From Paenibacillus timonensis (GTDB lineage: Bacteria; Bacillota; Bacilli; Paenibacillales; Paenibacillaceae): a stretch of DNA of 64,000 nucleotides. The DNA lies in the NCBI RefSeq assembly GCF_022427145.1, contig NZ_JAKSXN010000027.1, forward strand, positions 1-64,000, in the 5' to 3' direction. Below the pieces are notes generated by a model. That model searched no databases and was not told where the DNA came from. It worked only from the letters and a program-made list of their open reading frames with translations. Shown here in pieces: positions 46,325 through 54,488 of this stretch; position 1 is the first letter of the stretch, and each line of letters opens with the position of its first letter. Both the position numbers and the translations under genes were made by a program.

Positions 46325-46938
46325 TTGCAGAATTCATGACAACAATTTCTGAAAGTGTCAAAGAGGGCTCGAAAGAAATTGGAAAAGAAGGCTTCTCGGG
46401 TAATGAGAACATACCTACGTTTGCCAAAGGGGTTAAAGCGGAGTCCGTTACAAACTTTGAAGCGGCAGATCAGCCATTGCAAGGTGGGTCAACCTTAGAT
46501 AGCATCGAATCCTTTGATGCATCTGAGCAAAAAGTGAAATCTCCTTTTGAACAGCTAGACAATGGTGAAAAGTCTCAGATTGATCTTAATCGTGAGCATG
46601 GAGACCTTCGAGAAGCTGCGGTACATGAGGAGCTTACCCAACTGTATCCGGCAGAAAACTACGAGGTCATCCCAGAGCAATACTTAAGAGACAGCGAAGG
46701 CCGGATCGTGAAGGATGTGGAGACTGGAGAAGCTAGACGAGTTGATTTTGTGGTGGTTAAAGACGGAGAAGTCGTTCGCTCCATTGAAGTGACCTCCGAG
46801 ACAGCTTCCAAAGATGCGCAATTGGCAAAGGAAGGCCGCATCCGGGAGCAGGGAGGAGAATGGATAAGGAACCCTGAGACAGGAGAGCTTTGCAGATATG
46901 GCGAAAATGTTAATACCGAAGTGTGGAGGCGAGTGTAA
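46321..46938 (+). CDS. Putative PD-(D/E)XK-like nuclease, polymorphic-toxin style
   Basis: About 205 residues. The N-terminal 90 residues are variable and helical. The C-terminal region has LREAAVHEELTQLYPAENYE, then ARRVDFVVVKDGEVV and SIEVTSE (about 138-160), an Asp followed by Glu-x-Thr in strand context that resembles a PD-(D/E)XK core with Lys replaced. A final ETGELCRYGENVNTEVWRRV recalls C-terminal domains of contact-dependent toxins. GTG 46321 overlaps the HerA stop and follows GGGAGGG. It probably is the effector of the HerA partner. Catalysis is not certain. Confidence 0.5.
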   Translation: MIAEFMTTISESVKEGSKEIGKEGFSGNENIPTFAKGVKAESVTNFEAADQPLQGGSTLDSIESFDASEQKVKSPFEQLDNGEKSQIDLNREHGDLREAAVHEELTQLYPAENYEVIPEQYLRDSEGRIVKDVETGEARRVDFVVVKDGEVVRSIEVTSETASKDAQLAKEGRIREQGGEWIRNPETGELCRYGENVNTEVWRRV

Positions 46939-47258
46939 TGCGAAAAATAACGGTTTATGATAAAGCATCGTGGCATCTGGAAGGTACACAATTGACCGGG
47001 TTGGAACATCTAAAGGTTGTAATGGATTGGCTGAAACAGCATAATTTGCTCTCCGATGCCGGATTGGAAGTTTATGAGCTTGGGGTAGACCAAGAATTTT
47101 CACTGACTTCAGAAATGGTCACGGATGAAGGAAAAAAACTGCTTGACGAAAACTATAAGGATTGGACAAGAGTAATTTCGGCTAATTACATTTCGTGCGA
47201 TTTGCTTGATCATGTATTATCGTCCATAGGCCTTGATTCAACAAAGGCAATGGAATAA
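46938..47258 (+). CDS. Small protein, possible immunity factor for the nuclease-like gene
   Basis: 106 residues beginning MRKITVYDKASWHLEGTQLT, with GLEHLKVVMDWLKQHNLLSD and a C-terminal helix region, similar in style to DUF7716-type immunity proteins. ATG 46938 overlaps the preceding stop (TAATG) and follows GGAGGCG. Placement right after a toxin-like nuclease suggests it neutralises it. The family is a guess from general appearance. Confidence 0.5.
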   Translation: MRKITVYDKASWHLEGTQLTGLEHLKVVMDWLKQHNLLSDAGLEVYELGVDQEFSLTSEMVTDEGKKLLDENYKDWTRVISANYISCDLLDHVLSSIGLDSTKAME

Positions 47259-47292
47259 CTGAAACAAGTTATAGGAGATTACGTGTTGTTGT

Positions 47293-47325
47293 GACCATGG
47301 GCAGATCATTGCCCTTGGTCATTTT
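47293..47325 (+). terminator. Terminator of the dynamin/HerA operon
   Basis: GACCATGGGCA (47293-47303) and TGCCCTTGGTC (47310-47320) pair except at one central T/T, followed by ATTTT. Confidence 0.75.
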
Positions 47326-47485
47326 AATATCAACTGTTTAAGAGCCTTATAGGCGGTATATTACATTGGAGTGGAGATATAGAATCCTATTAGCCTTGAT
47401 AGTATAAGCCAGGAAGGAAACTACTCCTTGATATAGAAACTAATAACTACCTCAGAATATAGAACTAATTACCCAAGAGAAACAT

Positions 47486-47960
47486 ATGATCGATAAAGTC
47501 ATTCGTATTTTTAATATTATTAATGCGATCCAAGCTAATCTGGGCATTTCTGCTGCGGATTTGGCACTAAAATGTGACGTTAACATCCGAACTATCTACC
47601 GAGACCTGGATGTATTGCCTTTAATTGATCCTGTTACGAATGAGAAACGAGGGACGGGCTATCGCTTTATGGGCAAGTTCTTTTTGTATCCGCTCAATTT
47701 TACGGAGCAAGAAGCGCTTGCACTTTCCTTATTGCCGTCGGTTTTGGAAATGGACAAACTGCCTCCCGGGTTTGATACAGCCTATGACAAAGTGATGGGG
47801 ACGCCGGCTTATTGCCAGGAAAGCCCTAATTTTTTGCAACCGGTGATTCAAGCGCTTTTGGAAAAAAGGACGCTCCATACCATCTACCATACGCAATATC
47901 GGGAAGAAAACGACGGAACGCCATGTAGATCCCTATTTCCTCGTTCCGCGGAAACAAGGG
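47486..47960 (+). pseudogene. Decayed second WYL regulator
   Basis: The first 115 residues match the regulator at 17352 closely (MIDKVIRIFNIINAIQANLG; FMGKFFLYPLNFTEQEALAL). About 25 codons are missing between VMGT and GTPAYCQES, where both genes have a short MGT/GTP repeat, so the loss is a deletion between them. After HTQYREE the frame breaks near 47915; the expected VDPYFLVPRKQG is in another frame and ends near 47960, where the next, opposite-strand gene begins. It is inactive as a full regulator but could make a DNA-binding domain. Confidence 0.8.
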
Positions 47961-47966
47961 CTTGGT

Positions 47967-48635
47967 CTATTGGGCGATTTTCAACAAGTGGGCAAGTTCG
48001 CGGAAGGGCGTGTACTTCACTTCATTGTCGGTAGAATAGACGATTTTCGTTTCGAACAAAGATTCTTCGGCGGCGTTATTGCGTTCCAGAATGAATTTAG
48101 AAAAGTATCTTTTGAACAGCTTTGCCGTATTAAAAGCATCGTCGAGTGCGTTATGCTGTTTCCCAACAAAGGGAAGATTTTCAGTCTTCAAGGACTTTTT
48201 TAAGCCCATTCTCTGGCCAATGTCAGCCCCGTTCAACCGGGTGTAGGACAACTGAATATCGTTGTAATTTCTTATCCAGCTCAAATCCATTTTCTTATCG
48301 CGGCATTCCCGCACCAATTGATATTTGTCGTCGGGTCCCCAGGAGCAGAGATAGTACTCTTCGCCTAACCAGGATTTGAAGTTCCCGATCGCATCCTTAA
48401 ACAGCGGGGCGTTATCCACGTCCGACTGAGTAACCCCGGTGAATTCCGTCGTCAGCTTGGAAATTTGGGGGTTTCGTGAAGGCTGTACATAAGTGTGGTA
48501 CAAATCGGTCATGCTCAGCTCGCCATGCTCATCGGATTGAAGCTCAATTGCGCCGATCTCGATCGTTTCCGCTGTATGCTTTTGCGAGCGGAGTACCGTG
48601 AACTCCAGGTCAAATATGATATATTTCATCATCAT
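47967..48635 (-). CDS. 3'-5' exonuclease, DEDD type, KapD-like
   Basis: About 222 residues starting MMMKYIIFDLEFTVLRSQKH. Exo I has Asp and Glu in DLEFT, a later acid is in WGPDDKYQLV, and the H..D motif is in KQHNALDDAFNTAKLF. This is the pattern of DnaQ-like exonucleases such as KapD, which may trim RNA or DNA. I choose the ATG at 48635, with AAAGGAG upstream; an in-frame extension to 48698 has none. It reads toward the decayed WYL gene. Confidence 0.83.
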   Translation of the reverse strand: MMMKYIIFDLEFTVLRSQKHTAETIEIGAIELQSDEHGELSMTDLYHTYVQPSRNPQISKLTTEFTGVTQSDVDNAPLFKDAIGNFKSWLGEEYYLCSWGPDDKYQLVRECRDKKMDLSWIRNYNDIQLSYTRLNGADIGQRMGLKKSLKTENLPFVGKQHNALDDAFNTAKLFKRYFSKFILERNNAAEESLFETKIVYSTDNEVKYTPFRELAHLLKIAQ

Positions 48636-48991
48636 CGGCTCCTTTATGTGTTTGGTTACTGCAAGTGTAAAGGAAGTCGAGTGACAACTGGGTGTCACGA
48701 ATGGGTGTTCGGGGGACGAATGAAAAGGGATTATGCTGCTGTGCCTCGAAATAGGAATATAGTCTATGATTTTTTGTCTACTAGCTAAAAGGTGTCGGGG
48801 TCACTACTGTTGAAAAGTTGTTTAAACAGTTGAAAGAAAAGCAAAAAGAGAAGGTTCATGTTTGAATATACTGTGACAACTCTTCATTCGTGTGTGATTT
48901 ATTATCCTACAAATATAGTTAATATTGAGTAACTTCTCAAAACACGTTTCTGAGCGAAACGTGTTTTTCTATTTTGAAGGAGGTAAAGAAG
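48636..48991. other. Intergenic stretch with a terminator at 48939-48969
   Basis: No gene is seen. AAAACACGTTTC (48939-48950) pairs perfectly with GAAACGTGTTTT (48956-48967), ending in TTTTTC, so a + strand transcript ends here, although none with a clear gene precedes it. AAGGAGGT for the next gene lies at 48976-48983. Confidence 0.6.
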
Positions 48992-49156
48992 ATGAGAAAA
49001 AGCTATATCCATTTTGATGAAGAGAATTTGGAAGATGTCATGGAATACCTTGATGAACTAAATGGTTCTGATGAGGAGTCCTTCTTTCAATGGGACGGTA
49101 TTGATTCCACTGTAGTTGGAGGATGTTATGGCGATCCGTGGGAGGAGAATGAATAG
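48992..49156 (+). CDS. Small acidic protein, 54 aa
   Basis: ATG 48992 follows a strong AAGGAGGT. The product MRKSYIHFDEENLEDVMEYL continues with DEESFFQWDGIDSTVVGGCY and is very acidic. No family is recognised. Motif copy C starts at its last base (49156). Its acidity would suit a DNA mimic or antitoxin, but nothing in the sequence shows it. Confidence 0.6.
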   Translation: MRKSYIHFDEENLEDVMEYLDELNGSDEESFFQWDGIDSTVVGGCYGDPWEENE

Positions 49157-49202
49157 AACGTATATTCGCTGACAATCTGGTGCCGCTACAATTGGTCATA
49201 AT
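49156..49202 (+). promoter_or_regulatory. Island motif copy C, upstream of the intact HIRAN gene
   Basis: GAACGTATATTCG (from 49156), CTGACA at 49169-49174, 22 bp, CATAAT at 49197-49202. The HIRAN ATG is 30 bp further. Confidence 0.85.
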
Positions 49203-49232
49203 GGAGAAAAGACCACGAGAGGGGGATTTAAA

Positions 49233-49589
49233 ATGGAACAACAACCGATCTTTATCGCTATCACAGGAACACAACACTATTTGGGTACAGCATTTTTAAG
49301 ACCCGGCCAGATCGTCCATTTGATCAAAGAGCCGGATAACTCACATGACCACGAAGCCATTAAAGTGGATATCGTTCCCATAGGAAAAATCGGCTATGTC
49401 GCGAACAGTACACATACCGTGCCTAGAGGTTGTTGGAGTGCCGGCCGGATATATGATACTTTCGAACAGCACATCTGTGGGTGTGTGCGATTTGTAATAA
49501 AAGATACAGCGATTGTTGAACTGGCTCCAGGGCTAGAAGAATTGTATGTGATTAAGGCTGCAACAGACAGCTCGTTTTCAACTTATTAA
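49233..49589 (+). CDS. HIRAN-domain protein, intact copy
   Basis: A 118-residue single-domain HIRAN protein: IFIAITGTQHYLGTAFLRPG, IVHLIKEPDNSHDHEAIKV, IGKIGYVANSTHTV and CVRFVIKDTAIVEL. HIRAN domains bind 3' ends of single-stranded DNA in fork-remodelling helicases such as HLTF; stand-alone versions occur in defence islands. It is the paralogue of the frameshifted gene at 16048. ATG 49233 follows GAGGGGG. It sits directly behind motif copy C. Confidence 0.82.
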   Translation: MEQQPIFIAITGTQHYLGTAFLRPGQIVHLIKEPDNSHDHEAIKVDIVPIGKIGYVANSTHTVPRGCWSAGRIYDTFEQHICGCVRFVIKDTAIVELAPGLEELYVIKAATDSSFSTY

Positions 49590-49620
49590 GATCTCTCGGC
49601 ATCTCTGTAAATGGATTTGG

Positions 49621-49667
49621 GAACGTATATTCGCTGACAACATCACGTCGCTTCAGAATGCAATAAT
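49621..49667 (+). promoter_or_regulatory. Island motif copy D, upstream of the lipoprotein gene
   Basis: GAACGTATATTCG (from 49621), CTGACA at 49634-49639, 22 bp, AATAAT at 49662-49667. It shares its first 20 bases with copy C. Confidence 0.83.
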
Positions 49668-49703
49668 CGAATTAAATATTTCAATTACTAGGAGGTTCAC
49701 TTG

Positions 49704-50275
49704 ATGATGATTTTGCTTAAAAGAGTCAAACCGTGTTTTATGCGTTAGCGTTGCTATCGCTCTTTTCAGTACTGATCGGCTGCACTGCGGAAACCCCGGT
49801 GGCAGTCAACCCAGATCAAGGGTTGAATACTTCAACCCCAAATGAAAAAGAAACTTCTCAAGAACAAACCGCTGCTCCTGAGGATACCATCTTCGCGATT
49901 GGAGAAAAAATTGCACTTGGTGATAATGTTTTAACTGTGAATGGCTTCGCTAGATCACAAGGAGACAATGAATTTGATACTCCCAAAGAGGGACACGAGT
50001 ACATTATCGTAGAAGTTACCATTGAAAATGGTGGGTCGGAGACTATTTCATATAATCCCTTCGATTTCACCATGCAGAATAGCCAGGGGCAGATCCTGGA
50101 CGGAGCATTCACCTTGACTGAGCAAGATAAGCAATTGAGTTCAGGTGAGTTAGCGCCCAAAGGAAAAGTCAACGGTGTAATAGTTTTCGAGCAACCCAAA
50201 GGGGATACGGGTCTTCAGTTAATTTATCAACCTAATTTCTGGAATGATGGAAAGATAAAGATTGAAATAAAATAG
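49704..50275 (+). CDS. DUF4352-like lipoprotein, N-terminus in doubt (possible frameshift)
   Basis: AGGAGG (49690-49695) leads to ATG 49704, but that frame (MMILLKRVKPCFMR) stops after 14 codons. The main frame begins at GTG 49733: MFYALALLSLFSVLIGCTAE, a lipobox LIGC and a mature extracellular domain of DUF4352 type (FAIGEKIALGDNVLTVNGFA; ITYNPFDF-like). The first frame supplies the missing positive n-region, so one base may have been lost near 49735. Without correction the signal peptide lacks charges. The role of such lipoproteins is unknown. Confidence 0.62.
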
Positions 50276-50407
50276 GAAGAACAGCGCAGTTCTCCCTATA
50301 ACATTCCTAGCATATACGTAGAAGCGTTATAGTAATGATCATCAGAAATCGGGTTTGCAAAGCAATCTATTGATCATTCAAAATGGAATTCAATAGGGGG
50401 GGTTGAA

Positions 50408-51169
50408 ATGAAGGGACAAAATGAAAACCTAAGCAAGGACAAAGAGCATGATGAGGAATACCCCAAAACGATTAAGCTGATTCCGACGGTTGAGCGGAAG
50501 ATCGTAAGAGGGGAGGGATATTCTAAACACGGGGATGCTTGGCTTCATCCCGAGGTGGACGAAGAAGGGGAGTTCGAAAGCAAGGTCCGTAATTTGGTGG
50601 ATTGGTTAGCCAGACAGGACCTGCCTGAGGTCGGCAACTTTTATGCGGATTCGGACATGAGGAAACTGAATTTAGTAAAATACTTTAATGCGTTATTCTG
50701 GATCAAGCCCGATTGTATGTTTATTGGAGAGGCGCCAGGGGTTCATGGCTGCGTAAAAACGGGTATTCCCTTTACTTCGGAGCGATTGATTCAAGAAAGA
50801 CGCTTGGAGCGTCATTTTCCTGGTACCCGATTTGTGGTGGAGGGCAATAAATCTGAAGCATCGGCAACAGTCATTTGGGGGGCGGTCGATCGGTTGTCGA
50901 AGCCGCCGGTGATGTGGAACGCGTTTCCGCTGCACCCTAGGAAAAAGGACGGGAGTAATCGGACTCCAACTTCTACTGAACTGGAGATGGGGTTGTATGC
51001 ACTTTCGGCGGTTATGGATTTGTTCCCGGGGGTTAAGGTCATTTCTGTAGGAAAAAAGGCGGAAAAGGTTTGTAAGAAAATTGGAGTGCAAACAGCAGGG
51101 CACTTAATACATCCTTCTTATCATGCCAAGGAATTCCGCGAGCAGTTTGAAACGCATTTCTTCAATTAA
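50408..51169 (+). CDS. Uracil-DNA glycosylase superfamily protein
   Basis: A 253-residue protein with UDG-like motifs: MFIGEAPGVHGCVKTGIPFT near residue 105, WNAFPLHPR near 175 and a C-terminal HPSYH near 234. The order fits family 4/5-type glycosylases, which remove uracil or related bases from DNA. Catalytic residues differ from classical UDG, so specificity is open. In a defence island it could attack phage DNA with modified bases. ATG 50408 follows AGGGGGG. Confidence 0.72.
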   Translation: MKGQNENLSKDKEHDEEYPKTIKLIPTVERKIVRGEGYSKHGDAWLHPEVDEEGEFESKVRNLVDWLARQDLPEVGNFYADSDMRKLNLVKYFNALFWIKPDCMFIGEAPGVHGCVKTGIPFTSERLIQERRLERHFPGTRFVVEGNKSEASATVIWGAVDRLSKPPVMWNAFPLHPRKKDGSNRTPTSTELEMGLYALSAVMDLFPGVKVISVGKKAEKVCKKIGVQTAGHLIHPSYHAKEFREQFETHFFN

Positions 51170-51603
51170 CGGTGGAAGTTGTGCAGCTTATACTTGTTTA
51201 TTAAGATGTCTCGAAATAAGCAATGGTTTGTTGAACGTTTTAGCGGATAAGAAGTTATGTCTGCGGATCTCATAAGTAAAAGCTTCGTTACTCTTAGTGA
51301 TTGAGTAAGGGCCGTCACGATTCGAACACTGCTTGATCTCTGACTGCGTGTAGATAATTCATGGTGACCATTATGCAGACTTGTTCCATCCGATTTTCGC
51401 TGAAGTATTGGGTTTCCGAATTTCAACTGACCTGCTAATAGCAGGTCTTTTCTTTTATCTGTCAGTCTGTTAGCCTAAATCTAATCACCGAATCCACATC
51501 GGTGGTTATCAACTCTCATTACCGGTTATCAAAGTACCGACCTCTTAAGTGGCTAGATGATATTTTGACGAGCAATAGTAAATAGTGGCTGCCTCAATAC
51601 GAA
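51170..51603. other. Intergenic stretch with terminator at 51429-51455
   Basis: No gene is seen. GACCTGC (51429-51435) and GCAGGTC (51441-51447) form a perfect hairpin followed by TTTTCTTTT. The rest shows no repeats or ribosome sites. Motif copy G follows. Confidence 0.55.
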
Positions 51604-51650
51604 GAACATATGTTTCCTGACAAATATGTGTCCGCTCATTGATTTATACT
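51604..51650 (+). promoter_or_regulatory. Island motif copy G, upstream of the McrBC-like operon
   Basis: GAACATATGTTTC (from 51604), CTGACA at 51617-51622, 22 bp, TATACT at 51645-51650. This copy is the closest to the Bacillus LexA (DinR) box GAAC-N4-GTTC. Confidence 0.83.
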
Positions 51651-51684
51651 ATTAACATAAAGTAGATGAGAGGAGATGTATTCA

Positions 51685-52206
51685 TTGCAAACAGTAGAAC
51701 TGACTGAGGAAATTCTTAAATCTAAGGGTTGGGCATACCAATTCGATTTGTCTGTTTTAGCCGCCCCTAATGAAGACACCATTAACGAGCATATTAGAAA
51801 TGTATATTTATCGGCTCTCCAGACTCTATCCAAGCAGAAGTCAAAAAAGTTATTAAAAGGTCCATTTTATATTTGGATTTGCCAGAAAAAGCTTTTGGGA
51901 GATCAAAATCAATTTGTGGATGGGTTTGCGTTAATTGTAACCCCCTTCTATAAAGAAGTGATTGGCAGGGATGTGGACCCGCTTGTTGAGACAATGTGGC
52001 AGCACAAGGGATATATTCGAATGGAATCTGCACTCCCGATCCTAGAAGGTGCCGTTCCCCTTTGTGTGTTTGAAGATGGCCAGGCAATTTCGATTGAATT
52101 GGATGCAGCGTTGCTTTCCAGGTTAAACGATACATTTGAAGAACATCAATATATGCTCTCGCTGGTTAATCCGGGAATGACTCTGAAACCTAATCCTTAC
52201 GAGTGA
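51685..52206 (+). CDS. Hypothetical protein ahead of the McrBC-like genes
   Basis: About 173 residues, MQTVELTEEILKSKGWAYQF at the start, with an alpha/beta pattern (PFYIWICQKKLLGDQNQFVD; FALIVTPFYKEVIG). TTG 51685 is chosen because AGGAG (51671-51675) sits 9 bp upstream; the in-frame ATG 51676 abuts that site. It is the first gene after motif copy G and lies 20 bp before the McrB-like gene, so it is probably a third component. The family is not recognised. Confidence 0.6.
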   Translation: MQTVELTEEILKSKGWAYQFDLSVLAAPNEDTINEHIRNVYLSALQTLSKQKSKKLLKGPFYIWICQKKLLGDQNQFVDGFALIVTPFYKEVIGRDVDPLVETMWQHKGYIRMESALPILEGAVPLCVFEDGQAISIELDAALLSRLNDTFEEHQYMLSLVNPGMTLKPNPYE

Positions 52207-52226
52207 TCATAAATATGGAGGCAACC

Positions 52227-54488
52227 ATGAACATTACCCAAATTGAAGAAGCCTTGAGTATTCCCGAAACATCGCTGCGTTGTCAACGTGTGCTGGATGA
52301 AGTCCAGCCCGTGCTTCGTCAGCTTATGGACGAGTTCAAAAATAAATACGCGAATTCCGCCCCGGAATTACTCGATTACCATGTCCATACCTATGAAGCT
52401 ACTCTCCGCACAACGATGCATGATGCCCGGAATCCCAAATATGCGGCAAGCAAACAGAATTCTGACATAGGCAAGAAAGCATTTGTTGAATTCATAGACA
52501 AAAGCTTCTTTCAATCCGAATACTCCGCTTTAATGCTGTCGTTAAGCGGAGCAGATCGAAAGTTGAAAATGATATTGACCAGTAATTTCTATCCTTACTG
52601 GGAGGCAGTGCGGACTCAGCGAAATGTAGACGAATTTAGCAAGATCCTAGATTCACTTTCGGATCGTGTAAGTATTTATGATAGCGATAAGGATGAAGTT
52701 TTGATAGACAAATCAGACTTGATTCCCCATATCCAAAGATGTGCAAATGAGAAGCGGCGTCCATGGATTTATTTTGGGACATTAATTGATTTTGATCAGA
52801 TCCCGCCAATGGATGAACTAGTTGATATGGTATGGGACACTTGGAATTTGCTTGAACCAATAAGAAATTTTGTACGTAATGAGGCTGCGAACCATGCACG
52901 CTCATTAACGATATTGGAACAGTTCAATTCTCATGCTGAGGATTTCAAGCTCATTCTCCATGGCAAAGAATATGTTGTTAAGTTCGATCAAGTGAATTCA
53001 ATCAAACCTAACCAACGCCGGCAAAAATTCGGGATCTATGATAAAGGCCAATTGTTGACGGATGGGATGTTAGAAAACTACTTGCGGGAACCCAATGAAG
53101 CGATCGGCGTGTTTGTCAACGGATATGGGCATCTCTTTTATAATCTTCGCAACTTACATGGAAATGGTCTTATTCAGTGGGCGATAACGAAAAGCTTTAA
53201 GTTCCGAGGTAAAGATCAATACTCATCCAGTCATAACAAAGAATATCAAACGAAATCACTTGAAGAATTAGTGAAGCACGGGTTCCAGCTTGATGGGAGT
53301 TCGTTTATTGTTGGCGCTTGGGATAATGAGAAGTTGCTCTTTACGGAGCCAATCGAAAATGTGAAGAGCAGGTTGATCACAGCTGCTGCACTATTCGCAG
53401 ATTGTACAGGCATGATCCATCTTCCCAAAGATTCATCGGAGCCATTCATTCAGGAGAATGAACCTCATGCTGAGGAAGAGGAGGAAATGGAAGAGGGATT
53501 TCAGCACGATTTTAACCTGAGCGCCATCCTGTCCAATGTACGGGAAAGCCCCTTCACCTACCCGGACGCCATTGTTCGGGACTTCCATTTGAACCTGACG
53601 AGCCTGGAAGATAAGCATTTTGTCATCCTGAACGGAATATCCGGTACGGGGAAAACCAGACTTTGCTTGCTCTATGCAAATGCTGTGTATGGCAAAACAT
53701 ACGACGCGATGAATCCGTATTTGAAAGTCATTCCGGTACGGCCGGATTGGACCGATTCGACGTCTTTATTCGGATATTACAGCGCTCTGGAAAAAAGATA
53801 TGTTCGGACGCCCTTCCTGAACGCCGTGCTTCAAGCCATCCAGGAAGGAAAACCAATGTTCGTTGTGCTGGACGAGATGAACTTGGCCCGCGTCGAATAT
53901 TATCTGAGTGACTACTTAAGTGCCATTGAATCGAGACAACCGATTCGACTGCATACGGAAAGCCATGTTACAGATGTTCCGCAGGAGCTGCAAATCCCTC
54001 ACAACCTGTATGTCATAGGCACGATCAACGTGGATGAGACCACGCACGGCATCTCGGATAAGGTGTTGGACAGAGCCTTCGTCATGACCTTGTCGGATGT
54101 CGATCTGGATCAGTTCTGGGTACAGGCAGAGTCCAAGTATAAGACCGCCTTGCAGGAGGAATGGGAGCTGCTGCAGGAGCTCCATCGTAAATTAAGACGA
54201 TATGACCTTCATTTCGGGTATCGAACGATGAATGAGATGCTCCGTAAACTTTACGCCAATGTGGAGCTTGATCCGGAAATCCGGATGGAAAAGAAGGATG
54301 CCGTGGATCGGGTGATCGCGGAGAAGGTGCTGCCGAAGATTCGCGGGGATGAACGGATTGATTCCCTGCTTATTGACTTAATTGAGTGGACAAGCACGGG
54401 GTTTGGTGACGGTTCGGAGTCGCTTCATCACCTGCTGCGTATGAAGGGAGAACTGGATCGATATGGTGCAGCCCAGTTCTGGAGATAG
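52227..54488 (+). CDS. mcrB: McrB-like AAA+ GTPase of a type IV restriction system
   Basis: A 753-residue protein. The C-terminal third has an AAA+ core: Walker A NGISGTGKTRLCLLYANAVY near residue 467-482, Walker B VVLDEMNLARVEYYLSDYL near 547, and VIGTINVDETTHGISDKVLD. This fits McrB, the GTP-driven motor that recruits McrC. The N-terminal 430 residues should hold the DNA-recognition part; I do not recognise its fold. McrBC systems cut DNA with modified cytosines, but the target here may differ. ATG 52227 follows TGGAGGC. Confidence 0.87.
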   Translation: MNITQIEEALSIPETSLRCQRVLDEVQPVLRQLMDEFKNKYANSAPELLDYHVHTYEATLRTTMHDARNPKYAASKQNSDIGKKAFVEFIDKSFFQSEYSALMLSLSGADRKLKMILTSNFYPYWEAVRTQRNVDEFSKILDSLSDRVSIYDSDKDEVLIDKSDLIPHIQRCANEKRRPWIYFGTLIDFDQIPPMDELVDMVWDTWNLLEPIRNFVRNEAANHARSLTILEQFNSHAEDFKLILHGKEYVVKFDQVNSIKPNQRRQKFGIYDKGQLLTDGMLENYLREPNEAIGVFVNGYGHLFYNLRNLHGNGLIQWAITKSFKFRGKDQYSSSHNKEYQTKSLEELVKHGFQLDGSSFIVGAWDNEKLLFTEPIENVKSRLITAAALFADCTGMIHLPKDSSEPFIQENEPHAEEEEEMEEGFQHDFNLSAILSNVRESPFTYPDAIVRDFHLNLTSLEDKHFVILNGISGTGKTRLCLLYANAVYGKTYDAMNPYLKVIPVRPDWTDSTSLFGYYSALEKRYVRTPFLNAVLQAIQEGKPMFVVLDEMNLARVEYYLSDYLSAIESRQPIRLHTESHVTDVPQELQIPHNLYVIGTINVDETTHGISDKVLDRAFVMTLSDVDLDQFWVQAESKYKTALQEEWELLQELHRKLRRYDLHFGYRTMNEMLRKLYANVELDPEIRMEKKDAVDRVIAEKVLPKIRGDERIDSLLIDLIEWTSTGFGDGSESLHHLLRMKGELDRYGAAQFWR

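Noticed and set aside
51166..51426. Minus-strand reading of 86 residues after the glycosylase gene
   Set aside because: There is no ribosome site, its composition is unlike a protein gene, and it overlaps the end of the + strand gene.
15973..51650. Treating the seven-copy motif as simple LexA-repressed sigma-A promoters
   Set aside because: Only copy G matches the LexA box well. The 22-bp distance is constant yet too long for a -35/-10 pair, and the extra conserved GCTGACAA is not part of a LexA box. LexA remains possible but is not the best reading.
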